From the NCBI GenBank assembly GCA_948888345.1, contig CAQTPN010000001.1, forward strand, positions 2,090 through 18,552: a DNA stretch of 16,463 nt, written 5' to 3'. How positions within the stretch are numbered: position 1 is the stretch's first letter; each line of letters opens with the position of its first letter. The DNA is from an uncultured bacterium (GTDB taxonomy: Bacteria > Cyanobacteriota > Vampirovibrionia > Gastranaerophilales > Gastranaerophilaceae). A program made the translations under genes and the position numbers. Positions 1 through 6,997 of this stretch are shown here, piece by piece. The notes beneath the pieces were generated by a model, which saw only the letters and a list, made by a program, of their open reading frames with translations, was not told the origin of the DNA and searched no databases.

Positions 1-567
1 AGCAATTAAGGTATCCCCTTCGCCAAAAGCACGCGTACCCGCAAAAAGGTATCCTGCCCTTGCAAATATTTCAAAAATAATAAAGCCTGCACCAAGTCCT
101 AAGATACTTTGAACTATATTAATATCAGTATTTGGAATAAGACTGTATATAAGGCCTAAAGCCATTATTATATAAGTGTGTAAATCAAATACCACCTTTT
201 CTTTGAAATCCGTCACAGTAATTACTATAAATAAAGAAATCAAAGGAAATAAAAACAAGGTTTTTAAACTGTACCCGAATGTTAAAAAACATAAAAGATA
301 AAGAATTGCATTAGAAGCCTCAACAACAGGATACTGAAAGGATATATGCTCCTTGCAGAATTCGCATCTGCCCCTTAAAAAACAGTAGGAGATAATTGGG
401 ATATTTGTATACCAGTTTAATTTATTATTGCATTTAGGGCATTTTGAAGGCGGAAACACAATACTTTCGCCGGATAATCCTCTCAGTGCCACAACATTTA
501 AAAAGCTTCCGATACAAGCCCCGATTACAAATACAAATATAGCAATCAACGTATCTAAATCAATCAT
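1..567 (-). CDS. pilD: Prepilin peptidase (type IV leader peptidase, A24 family), 3'-truncated by window edge
   Basis: Integral membrane aspartic protease that cleaves the leader of type IV prepilins or pseudopilins and usually N-methylates the new N-terminus. The visible 189 residues hold the GCxxGSFLNV-type N-terminal signature (GACIGSFLNVVALR, about 16-29), two CxxC pairs forming the zinc-binding cytoplasmic loop of the methylase part (C43/C46 and C68/C71), and several hydrophobic helices. Both catalytic aspartates of the family are present: D120 in VTDFKEK and D185 in FGEGD. The reading frame is open at base 1, so the C-terminal helices lie outside. The ATG at 565-567 lies inside the last codons of the upstream sigma factor gene (8-base overlap), with an AAGGGTG Shine-Dalgarno-like stretch about 9 bases upstream, which suggests translational coupling. 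No other pilus gene is in view. The family call is firm; which pilus or secretion system it serves is unknown. Confidence 0.93.
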   Translation of the reverse strand, partial: MIDLDTLIAIFVFVIGACIGSFLNVVALRGLSGESIVFPPSKCPKCNNKLNWYTNIPIISYCFLRGRCEFCKEHISFQYPVVEASNAILYLLCFLTFGYSLKTLFLFPLISLFIVITVTDFKEKVVFDLHTYIIMALGLIYSLIPNTDINIVQSILGLGAGFIIFEIFARAGYLFAGTRAFGEGDTLIA

Positions 568-1363
568 ATCTTGTTACACCCTTTTTTGTTATAACCTCAA
601 AAAGCGTATTTAAGGTTTTTTTCAGCTTTCTTGATACCTGCATCTGGGAAATATTAAGCTTTTCTGAAATTTCTCTCTGATTTAAACCTTCAAAAAAGTT
701 CATTTTAATGATTTTCTGGTCCTCTTCGGGAAGCTCTTTAATTGCATCCTCCAGAATCATTTTATTTTCAAAAGCATTTATCTGGCTTTTATCCTTTTCA
801 TCGGCTATTTTATCCATAAGAGGAGTCTGGCCGCTTTCTTCAGAGCCTATTATCTGGTCAATTGAAACAGTTGTAGTACGGCGTTCAAGCTCTATAACTT
901 CTTCTATTTTTTTTGTCGGCATGGAAAGTGCCTGTGCTATCTGCTCATCTGTAGGCTGCGTACCAAATTTTTCCGTAAGTTCAATGGTTAATTTATGCAC
1001 GCGGTATGATAACTCTTTAATTTCTCTGGGTGCCCTTATTATGGTTGATTTATCTCTTAAATAGTGTCTTATCTCCCCTGTAATAAGGTAAGTTGCATAA
1101 GTTTTAAAATTAGAACTTATATCAGGGTTAAAAAGATTAATTGCTTTAATCAAACCCATAGAGCCAACCTGTGTTATATCTTCAACAGGGTCGGTGGAAC
1201 GCCTCGCAAAACCCCTCGCCACCTTTTTTACAAGCGGCATATAGGATAATACGATTAAATCCTTGAGCTTTTTCTTTGTGACTTCATCTTCTGTATTTTT
1301 ATACTCCACAAGCCACAAATTAACTTCTTCTATGGTTTCGGAATTGAAATTATCTTCCTGCAT
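560..1363 (-). CDS. RNA polymerase sigma factor, group 3 (SigB/SigF/SigG type)
   Basis: Alternative sigma-70 family factor of 267 residues. Region 2 lies at about 35-105 (core-binding and -10 recognition; DITQVGSMGLIKA and FKTYATYLITGEIRHYLRD are typical of the SigB/SigF/SigG group). Region 3 is at about 113-165. Region 4 is at about 203-255, with a helix-turn-helix at 228-250 (NQREISEKLNISQMQVSRKL). Region 1.1 and the extended group 1 N-terminus are absent. I chose the ATG at 1363 over an in-frame TTG at 1426 because a good promoter (-35 TTGTCT, 18-base spacer, -10 TATAAT) lies between them and would put the transcription start inside the longer version. There is no obvious Shine-Dalgarno. 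It overlaps pilD by 8 bases. In cyanobacteria a group 3 factor, SigF, controls type IV pilus genes, so the linkage is suggestive. No anti-sigma gene is adjacent. Confidence 0.93.
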   Translation of the reverse strand: MQEDNFNSETIEEVNLWLVEYKNTEDEVTKKKLKDLIVLSYMPLVKKVARGFARRSTDPVEDITQVGSMGLIKAINLFNPDISSNFKTYATYLITGEIRHYLRDKSTIIRAPREIKELSYRVHKLTIELTEKFGTQPTDEQIAQALSMPTKKIEEVIELERRTTTVSIDQIIGSEESGQTPLMDKIADEKDKSQINAFENKMILEDAIKELPEEDQKIIKMNFFEGLNQREISEKLNISQMQVSRKLKKTLNTLFEVITKKGVTRYD

Positions 1364-1396
1364 TTTTAAGTAAGCACCGTAATTTTCTATAACAAA

Positions 1397-1426
1397 ATTA
1401 TAACATTTTATAAACTTTTTAGACAA
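1397..1426 (-). promoter_or_regulatory. Promoter of the sigma factor-pilD unit
   Basis: On the minus strand TTGTCT (1421-1426) is followed after 18 bases by a perfect TATAAT (1397-1402). The predicted start near 1390 leaves about a 27-base leader before the ATG at 1363. Because these elements lie inside the longer TTG-initiated version of the sigma gene, they support the shorter protein. Confidence 0.6.
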
Positions 1427-1517
1427 TAGTGTTAATGGATGGGTTTTTTGGGGTATATATCATAAATGAATTAATATTTTGTTTAAAATGTTAAGATTTA
1501 TTTTAATTAATTTTTAT

Positions 1518-1541
1518 AAAAAAACGGGCGAAAAACGCCCG
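1518..1541 (-). terminator. Intrinsic terminator
   Basis: A perfect 6-bp GC stem (CGGGCG/CGCCCG, arms 1525-1530 and 1536-1541) with a 5-base loop is followed on the minus strand by seven T (1518-1524). It would stop leftward transcription, either metG read-through passing antisense to the XRE gene or a short transcript starting near 1618. The plus strand has no T-run after the stem, so it should act in one direction only. Confidence 0.8.
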
Positions 1542-1618
1542 CGCTGAATTATATTTAGTTTGAAATCTGTTTTCTTCTTTTATTTTCTATAGCAATGGTG
1601 CTTATTTAGCAGTGTTGC
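1518..1618 (-). ncRNA. Candidate small RNA of about 100 nt
   Basis: A minus-strand promoter (TTGCAT, 17 bases, TATACT at 1625-1653) predicts a start near 1618, and a strong intrinsic terminator ends at 1518. The interval contains no ATG-started ORF on that strand. The transcript would carry both copies of the AGCA-N4-TGCT palindrome near its 5' end. Only the promoter plus terminator architecture supports this; I recognise no known RNA family, and the terminator could instead serve metG. Confidence 0.35.
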
Positions 1619-1624
1619 TTATTA
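1591..1624. repeat. Tandem 17-bp repeat pair with internal palindromes, putative operator
   Basis: Two head-to-tail 17-base units, agcaatggtgcttattt (1591-1607) and agcagtgttgcttatta (1608-1624), match at 14 of 17 positions. Each contains the inverted repeat AGCA-N4-TGCT followed by TATT. They lie immediately upstream of the XRE-type regulator gene at 1648 and just before its -10 region. This is what a two-site autoregulatory operator looks like; the binding protein is inferred, not shown. Confidence 0.5.
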
Positions 1625-1653
1625 AGTATAATATATAATCTTATTTTATGCAA
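1625..1653 (-). promoter_or_regulatory. Minus-strand promoter overlapping the XRE gene start
   Basis: TTGCAT (1648-1653) and TATACT (1625-1630) on the minus strand are separated by 17 bases. It overlaps the plus-strand -10 elements and start codon of the XRE gene, so the two promoters should exclude each other. The predicted start is near 1618. Confidence 0.4.
1627..1639 (+). promoter_or_regulatory. -10 region of the XRE regulator gene
   Basis: Two overlapping-register TATAAT hexamers (1627-1632 and 1634-1639) lie 8 to 15 bases before the ATG at 1648. The downstream one predicts a start at about 1646, that is, a leaderless or nearly leaderless mRNA. No good -35 is seen, which would fit a promoter that is weak or protein-dependent. 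Confidence 0.4.
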
Positions 1654-1860
1654 GACAAAACTGTATATCTAAATATTGGTAAAAATATACGGAAATACAG
1701 ATTGCAAAAAGGCTTAACGCAGGAGAAACTGTCGGAATTAATATCTGCAAACGATAAATTCGTGGGCCATATAGAAAGAGCAGAACGAGTGCCAAGCTTG
1801 AAAAGGATAATAAAAATCGCACAAATTCTCGAAGTTGACCTGAGAAATTTCTTTGGTTAA
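1648..1860 (+). CDS. Small XRE/Cro-CI family HTH transcriptional regulator
   Basis: A 70-residue protein that is essentially a single HTH_3 (Cro/CI) DNA-binding domain, residues about 9-66. IGKNIRKYRLQKGLTQEKLSEL forms the first helices and the turn. SANDKFVGHIERAERVPSLKRIIKIAQILEV carries the recognition helix and the typical IE.G.R.PSL-like motif (here IERAERVPSL), followed by a C-terminal FF. It has no ligand-binding or dimerisation domain. There is no Shine-Dalgarno before the ATG, and TATAAT sits 8 bases upstream, so the transcript is probably leaderless. The tandem palindromic repeats at 1591-1624 are the likely binding site, implying autoregulation and possibly control of the divergent candidate small RNA. 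No toxin, restriction or phage gene is next to it, so it is a stand-alone regulator as far as this window shows. Confidence 0.88.
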   Translation: MQDKTVYLNIGKNIRKYRLQKGLTQEKLSELISANDKFVGHIERAERVPSLKRIIKIAQILEVDLRNFFG

Positions 1861-1893
1861 CAGTTGATAAATATCTAAGCTGTTTTATTTTTT
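1859..1893 (+). terminator. Possible weak terminator of the XRE gene
   Basis: AACAG (1859-1863) pairs with CTGTT (1880-1884), extendable by two weaker pairs, across a 14-16 base loop. A T-rich run follows (TTTTATTTTTT, to about 1891). The stem is short and overlaps the 3' end of the convergent metG gene. Confidence 0.3.
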
Positions 1894-3444
1894 ATTGGCG
1901 GCGAATTCGCTGTCCAATCTTAAAAATACCGGAATTATTTCCTCTTTAGACGTCAACTTGCCCGCTTTAAGCATATTAGCACGTATTTCGGAATATTTTA
2001 AATTAATGTCAAACTTTAGCTGGTTTGCCATGGATTGCGCTATATTGGGACAATATGGCTCAATCAAAAGGGCAATTTTAACCATTAAATTTAAAACATT
2101 ATATAAAACCTTCCCGCACTCTTCCATTTTTTCTTCTTTTGCAAGAGCCCATGGAGCAGTATCGTTTACATATTTATTGGCCTCATCCACAAGGTTTATA
2201 ATGCAGTTTGCAGCAGCTTGAATGTCGCATTTATCAAATAATTTTTCTACTTCACTCAAAACCTTTTCTGCCTTTTTATTTAATTCGTTATCCGAAATAA
2301 ATTCTTCTTTAATCTCGCCGTCAAAATACTTAACGAGCATATTCAACGTGCGGTTTAAAAGGTTTCCCATATTATTGGCTAAATCTGCGTTCACTTTTTC
2401 TTTAAAATCAACATCGGAATAGTTGCCGTCTTTGCCGTTTACGGCAGCTGTAGCCATAAAGTATCTAAGGGCATCCGGTGTTTCAAGGGCAAAATCTTTC
2501 ATCACACTTTTTGGCGAAATAACGTTTCCTATTGATTTCGACATTTTATTTTTATCAATAGTAATCCAGCCATGGGCATATATTGATTTTGGAAGCTCAA
2601 CATCAAGTGCCATCAATATTGCAATCCAGTAAATAGAGTGAAATTTTAAAATATCTTTTCCTATTATATGGAAATTTGCAGGCCAGAATTTTTTAAAGTT
2701 ATCACTATGATTGCCGTCAACACTGTATCCAAGCCCTGTAATATAGTTGGAAAGTGCATCAATCCAAACATATATAACCTGTGTCGGGTCTGATTTTACT
2801 TCAATACCCCATTCCACACTTGATTTTGCCCGGGATACAGATATATCTTCAATATTTTCAAGCTGATTTAAAACTTCATTGGCTCTAAACTCGGGCAGAA
2901 TAAATTCCGGATTTTTTTTAATATGCTCAATTATTCTTTCTTTGTACTTTGTTAATTTAAAGAAATAATTTTCTTCGGATACCTCTTCCGGTTTCTTGCC
3001 GTGTATCGGGCAATTTCCTTCCGCATCAAGGTCTTTGGGGTTTAAAAATGTTTCACACCCGGAACAATAAAGCCCTGTATAATTGTGTTTATAAATATCG
3101 CCCTTTTGAAGAAGCTTTTCAAAAATATCCTGAACCGTTTTCTCGTGATATTCATCCGTTGTTCTTATAAATTTTGAATAATTTATATCTAAAAGATTCC
3201 ATGCTTCCTTGAATTGGGCCGAATTTATATCACAGAGTTCTTTCGGGGTAATCCCTGCAGCTTTTGCTGTTTTTTGTATTTTAATACCGTGCTCATCGCT
3301 TCCCGTTAAAAAGAAAACATTATCAATACGTTTTTTAAAATGTCTGAATAAAATATCAGTGTAAATCTTTTCAAACGCATGTCCTATATGAGGAGCACCG
3401 TTTACATAATCAATTGCCGTTGTAATATAAAAATTTTCCATCAT
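1885..3444 (-). CDS. metG: Methionyl-tRNA synthetase
   Basis: Class I cytoplasmic aminoacyl-tRNA synthetase that charges tRNA-Met with methionine. The 519 residues show the HIGH signature (PHIGHA, 18-23), the metal-binding insert with CxxC...CxxH (C127, C130, C145, H148), the VYVWIDAL-type segment (about 224-231) and KMSKS (300-304), then the helical anticodon-binding domain with NTAPWAL. It ends after that domain, so the C-terminal EMAP-II/Trbp111-like dimerisation domain found in many bacterial enzymes is absent. Two consecutive ATG codons open the frame (3442-3444 and 3439-3441), with no Shine-Dalgarno. A strong promoter (TTTACA, 17 bases, TATAAT) places the predicted start at the first ATG, so the mRNA is probably leaderless. 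The gene is monocistronic and convergent with the XRE gene 24 bases away. Confidence 0.97.
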   Translation of the reverse strand: MMENFYITTAIDYVNGAPHIGHAFEKIYTDILFRHFKKRIDNVFFLTGSDEHGIKIQKTAKAAGITPKELCDINSAQFKEAWNLLDINYSKFIRTTDEYHEKTVQDIFEKLLQKGDIYKHNYTGLYCSGCETFLNPKDLDAEGNCPIHGKKPEEVSEENYFFKLTKYKERIIEHIKKNPEFILPEFRANEVLNQLENIEDISVSRAKSSVEWGIEVKSDPTQVIYVWIDALSNYITGLGYSVDGNHSDNFKKFWPANFHIIGKDILKFHSIYWIAILMALDVELPKSIYAHGWITIDKNKMSKSIGNVISPKSVMKDFALETPDALRYFMATAAVNGKDGNYSDVDFKEKVNADLANNMGNLLNRTLNMLVKYFDGEIKEEFISDNELNKKAEKVLSEVEKLFDKCDIQAAANCIINLVDEANKYVNDTAPWALAKEEKMEECGKVLYNVLNLMVKIALLIEPYCPNIAQSMANQLKFDINLKYSEIRANMLKAGKLTSKEEIIPVFLRLDSEFAANKK

Positions 3445-3450
3445 AGAGAT

Positions 3451-3479
3451 ATTATACTTTAAACCATCCTTAGTGTAAA
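3451..3479 (-). promoter_or_regulatory. metG promoter (predicted leaderless start)
   Basis: On the minus strand TTTACA (3474-3479) and a perfect TATAAT (3451-3456) are separated by 17 bases. The -10 ends six bases before the first metG ATG, so the expected +1 is the A of that ATG. Confidence 0.65.
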
Positions 3480-3514
3480 TAATTGTTTATTTAAAGCCCC
3501 AAAGCTCTGCTTTC

Positions 3515-3523
3515 TGCTATAAT
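3515..3523 (+). promoter_or_regulatory. Extended -10 promoter of the membrane/spermidine-synthase-like gene
   Basis: TGCTATAAT matches the extended -10 consensus (TGn then TATAAT at 3518-3523). No convincing -35 is seen 16-19 bases upstream, as is common for extended -10 promoters. The predicted start near 3530 gives a leader of about 20 bases to the ATG at 3550, which includes the GGAG site. Confidence 0.5.
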
Positions 3524-3539
3524 TAATCTCATATTTTAT

Positions 3540-3543
3540 GGAG
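3540..3543 (+). promoter_or_regulatory. Shine-Dalgarno deciding the start at 3550
   Basis: GGAG ends six bases before the ATG at 3550. It overlaps an upstream in-frame ATG at 3538, which itself has no Shine-Dalgarno. This favours 3550 as the start. Confidence 0.55.
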
Positions 3544-3549
3544 AATTTT

Positions 3550-5679
3550 ATGGATAGCAGTATTAAAAAAACACTTTGTAAGGTTTTGTATGCACTCATT
3601 ATATTCCTGGGTGCATTTATATTATTTATGTTTCAGCCCGTTACGGGAAAAATTTTAACCCCTCAATATGGAGGCGGAGCCGATATCTGGGCCTCATGTC
3701 TTTTGTTTTTCCAGTTTATTTTATTTGCAGGATATCTCCTTGCAGGTTTTTTAAATAAGCTGAAGCCTAAAACAAACGCTGTAGTTTACGGCATTTTATT
3801 TATCATATCTTTAATTTTATTTAAACTTCCGACAGAATTCGGAAGCTGGCTTATAGGAGAAAACATTAATCCCTTGCTGTCTTTATTTATATCATTATTT
3901 AAATATGCAGCATTACCTGTGCTTGCGCTTTCTACAATAAGCGTTTCTATACAAAACTGGTATGTAAAAGAAACCGGTGAATCGCCTTATATTCTATATG
4001 CAGTCTCAAACACCGGTTCATTTCTTGCATTATTTTTATATCCTCTGCTTTATGAACCCATTATGCCGACCTCATCAATTATAAACCTCTGGCACAACGG
4101 TTTTATCCTGCTTGTATTATTAATAATCATTGCATCCGTTTTATATTTTAAAAACCCGAAAGAGGATAAAGAAGAACAATCCGACATAAAAATTCCCGTT
4201 AAAAGTTATCTTTACTGGATAGCATTGAGTGCTGCAGGATGCATCCTTTTGACTTCATATACAACTTTTGTAACAGTTATGATACTTCCTCTTCCAATGC
4301 TATGGACACTATTTTTAGGCCTTTATCTTTTAACCTTCGTATTATGTTTCGGGTCTGAAAAATTTTATAACAGAAAAATCATATTCCCTATGATTTTATT
4401 TTTCTCAATTGCTTATTTATTATTTGCCTGGAAAGGCAATACCGTACTTTCGGTATTAATTATTGCCGGATTATTTTTCTCGTTTCTTATGGTATGCAAC
4501 GGAGAAATTTATAAAACAAGACCTGATTCTTCAAAATTAAGCTGGTTTTACCTTGCAATAGCAGGCGGCGGAGTTTTGGGCGGGTTTTTTGTAAACATAA
4601 TTTCGCCCTTAATATTTAACAGCTACACGGAACTTCCTTTAATTAATACTTTGATGTGCGCTTTTGTGCTTTATTTAATCGCAAAGAGCGGCAAAGAAAA
4701 TATTTGCTCAAATAAAATTACTTTAATAAAAGCCTGCATTGTGGGCTTTATCGGCCTGCTGCTGTTTGGTTTATACATAAAAGCCCTTATTTATAATAAT
4801 AAAATGAGCATTATAAAAGATGAAAGAAATTTTTACGGGGCTGTAAACATTGAAACCAATGAAAAAGACGGTGTGAAAATCATAACCAACGGAAACACAA
4901 TCCACGGTGCACAACTATATAAAGCAAAGAATATTAAAGAAGAAAAGACACCGCTTTCTTATTATGGAGAAACAAGCGCATTTGCTTTTGCAATAGAGGG
5001 AATGAAGAATTTTCAAACAGTTAAAGAACGGCCGTTAAATATCGGCGCAATAGGGCTTGGTGCAGGAACAATAGCATCTTACACAAAAAGCAATGATAAA
5101 ATGACCTTCTATGAAATTGACCCCAAAATGCATAAAGCCGCACGGAATGAATTTACATTCTTAAAGCACGCAGAAGGCAAAATTGACGTATTAATGGGGG
5201 ATGCAAGAATAACTCTTTCAAAAAGCGAACCGCAGAATTTTGATATACTGCTTGTTGACGCATTTTCCTCAGATTCCATCCCTGTTCATTTAATAACAAA
5301 GGAAGCTTTTGAAATTTATAAAAAACATACTAAAAATGACGGCATCATAATGTTTCATATAAGCAACAACTACATTTCACTTGATAAGATGCTTGAAAAA
5401 CTTGCTCTTGAAGAAAAATTAAGATATGTTTCTTTTGCAAGCGTACGTTCTTTAAATCCTAATGCAAAACACAGGGACTACCAGCATTCAAGCTACTATT
5501 TTATGATATTTATGCCTGAAAACAAACTTTACAAAAACTTTAAAGATTTCAGACGCGACTATAACGACGGAACGGCGATAGTTAAGATAGGAGCAATCAA
5601 AATTGAACAGGATAAATACTTAAAACCGTTCACTGATGATTATTCAAGCTTGATACGCATATTAAAACCGGTAAAATAA
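3550..5679 (+). CDS. Polytopic membrane protein fused to a spermidine-synthase-like domain
   Basis: A two-part protein of 709 residues. The first 420 residues are very hydrophobic, with roughly ten to twelve transmembrane helices. Near the start comes a motif (QPVTGKILTPQYGGGADIW, about 29-47) typical of the MFS-like membrane half of fused MFS/spermidine synthase proteins. The last ~280 residues form a soluble Rossmann-fold aminopropyltransferase/methyltransferase-like domain. It has GLGAGT (502-507), YEIDP (521-525), GDAR (550-553) and LLVDAFSSDSIPVHL (567-581), where the conserved Asp of spermidine synthases would lie. True polyamine synthesis is not assured: many fused homologues have unknown substrates, and no speD or polyamine gene is nearby. 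I chose the ATG at 3550 over 3538 because of GGAG six bases before it. The gene is monocistronic and divergent from metG, and its stop lies six bases from the stop of the convergent phosphorylase. Confidence 0.87.
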   Translation: MDSSIKKTLCKVLYALIIFLGAFILFMFQPVTGKILTPQYGGGADIWASCLLFFQFILFAGYLLAGFLNKLKPKTNAVVYGILFIISLILFKLPTEFGSWLIGENINPLLSLFISLFKYAALPVLALSTISVSIQNWYVKETGESPYILYAVSNTGSFLALFLYPLLYEPIMPTSSIINLWHNGFILLVLLIIIASVLYFKNPKEDKEEQSDIKIPVKSYLYWIALSAAGCILLTSYTTFVTVMILPLPMLWTLFLGLYLLTFVLCFGSEKFYNRKIIFPMILFFSIAYLLFAWKGNTVLSVLIIAGLFFSFLMVCNGEIYKTRPDSSKLSWFYLAIAGGGVLGGFFVNIISPLIFNSYTELPLINTLMCAFVLYLIAKSGKENICSNKITLIKACIVGFIGLLLFGLYIKALIYNNKMSIIKDERNFYGAVNIETNEKDGVKIITNGNTIHGAQLYKAKNIKEEKTPLSYYGETSAFAFAIEGMKNFQTVKERPLNIGAIGLGAGTIASYTKSNDKMTFYEIDPKMHKAARNEFTFLKHAEGKIDVLMGDARITLSKSEPQNFDILLVDAFSSDSIPVHLITKEAFEIYKKHTKNDGIIMFHISNNYISLDKMLEKLALEEKLRYVSFASVRSLNPNAKHRDYQHSSYYFMIFMPENKLYKNFKDFRRDYNDGTAIVKIGAIKIEQDKYLKPFTDDYSSLIRILKPVK

Positions 5680-5685
5680 TAATCT

Positions 5686-6987
5686 TTACTTATAAACTAC
5701 GGATTTAATCTCAGGTTTTGAAAGAGAATATTCAAATGAGGCGGCGGCATAGTCTAAAGCCTCATTTATTTTATCTTCTTTAACAGTGTTATAAAAAAGC
5801 GTGCAGAGGATTTCACCTTTTTGAACTTTATCCGCAATTTTCTTATTTAAAATACACCCGGCACCAAAATCAATACTGTCTGATTTTTTATCCCGCCCCG
5901 CGCCCAGAAGCTTACAGGCTTTTGCGATATTTAAAGCATCCAGTTTTGAAATATATCCTTCATTTTCTGCCTTTATTTCAAGCTTATTTTTCCCAATATT
6001 AAAAAGTGTATAATCATGGATACATTCAGGGTTTCCGCCTTGCGCTTTAATAATTTCTTCTAATTTTTTAAGAGCGGAACCTGATTTTACAGCATCATTA
6101 ACCATTTTTTCGGCTTCACTGAAATCTTTTGCAAGATTAGCCAAAATTAAGGTATGCGCTGCTATTTCAAGAACAATTTCATATAAATCCTGGTTATATT
6201 CTCCCTTTAAAAATTCAATACTTTCAATAATTTCCAGAGAATTTCCTATATGCGTGCCTAAAGGCTGCTCCATAGAACTTATTACAGCCTCAATTTTCCT
6301 GTCTAATTTAGCTCCTGTTTTTATCATTAAATCAGCAAGCTCCCGCGCCTCTTCTTTTGTTTTAATGAACGCTCCGCTGCCGTATTTAACATCTAAAACT
6401 ATAATATCGGCCCCGCTTGCAATCTTTTTAGATACAACGGAAGCACATATTAAAGATTTATTATCCACCGTTGCCGTAACATCGCGAAGCGCATATATTT
6501 TACCGTCTGCAGGGGTTAAATTCGGGGTTTGCGCTGAAATTGCCGCCCCTATATTTTGAATTTGTTCTCTGAATTCTTCATCCTTTAATGCACATTTAAA
6601 ATTCGGGATGGATTCAAGCTTATCTACCGTGCCGCCGGTATAACCGAGGCCTCTGCCGCTTAATTTTGCACATTTAACCCCGAGAGAAGCCAGCAGAGGA
6701 ATTAAAACTATGGTGACTTTATCGCCCACCCCGCCTGTTGAATGTTTATCCGCAACAGTATTTGATATATCGGAAAAATCTAAAATTTCACCCGATTTTA
6801 CAAAGGCTTCTGTCATATAAGCGGTTTCATCTTCATTTAAACCTTGAAAACACACTGCCATAAGCCAGGATGACATTTGATAATCTTCAACAGTACCGTC
6901 CATCAGGCCATTAATTAAAAAATCAATTTCTTCTTTAGTATGAGCTTTGCCTTCTTTTTTCTTTTGAATAATATCAACCGTGCGCAT
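5686..6987 (-). CDS. deoA: Pyrimidine-nucleoside (thymidine) phosphorylase
   Basis: Cytoplasmic enzyme that splits thymidine, uridine or deoxyuridine with phosphate into the base and (deoxy)ribose-1-phosphate, for nucleoside salvage. The 433 residues match the usual family length. They carry the phosphate and base-binding signatures: DKHSTGGVGDK (80-90), KLSGRGLGYTGGTVDKLES (about 108-126), a KKIASGADIIVLDVKYG-type segment around residues 186-202, and GTHIGNSLE. The C-terminal alpha/beta domain is present. Whether it is thymidine-specific (DeoA) or broad (Pdp) cannot be read from sequence. It is the last gene of a three-gene minus-strand unit, ten bases after rlmH. A strong Shine-Dalgarno (GAGGTG, 6992-6997) overlaps the region just after the rlmH stop. 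No deoC or deoB is nearby, so the link to sugar-phosphate use is not shown here. Confidence 0.95.
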   Translation of the reverse strand: MRTVDIIQKKKEGKAHTKEEIDFLINGLMDGTVEDYQMSSWLMAVCFQGLNEDETAYMTEAFVKSGEILDFSDISNTVADKHSTGGVGDKVTIVLIPLLASLGVKCAKLSGRGLGYTGGTVDKLESIPNFKCALKDEEFREQIQNIGAAISAQTPNLTPADGKIYALRDVTATVDNKSLICASVVSKKIASGADIIVLDVKYGSGAFIKTKEEARELADLMIKTGAKLDRKIEAVISSMEQPLGTHIGNSLEIIESIEFLKGEYNQDLYEIVLEIAAHTLILANLAKDFSEAEKMVNDAVKSGSALKKLEEIIKAQGGNPECIHDYTLFNIGKNKLEIKAENEGYISKLDALNIAKACKLLGAGRDKKSDSIDFGAGCILNKKIADKVQKGEILCTLFYNTVKEDKINEALDYAAASFEYSLSKPEIKSVVYK

Positions 6988-6997
6988 TTTTCACCTC

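Noticed and set aside
428..613. Plus-strand 61-aa frame across the pilD/sigma junction
   Set aside because: It is antisense to two clear genes, with no domain or ribosome site.
708..1064. Plus-strand 118-aa frame in the sigma factor gene
   Set aside because: Serine/isoleucine-rich shadow translation of the sigma gene's other strand.
1364..1426. Longer sigma factor from an in-frame TTG at 1426
   Set aside because: The extra 21 codons coincide with a good promoter (TTGTCT-N18-TATAAT), have no Shine-Dalgarno and add nothing conserved.
1591..1624. Start of a CRISPR array
   Set aside because: Only two contiguous imperfect units with no spacers and no cas genes; an operator explains them better.
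1648..1860. Antitoxin of a toxin-antitoxin pair
   Set aside because: No small toxin-like ORF lies beside it on either strand; the downstream neighbour is convergent metG.
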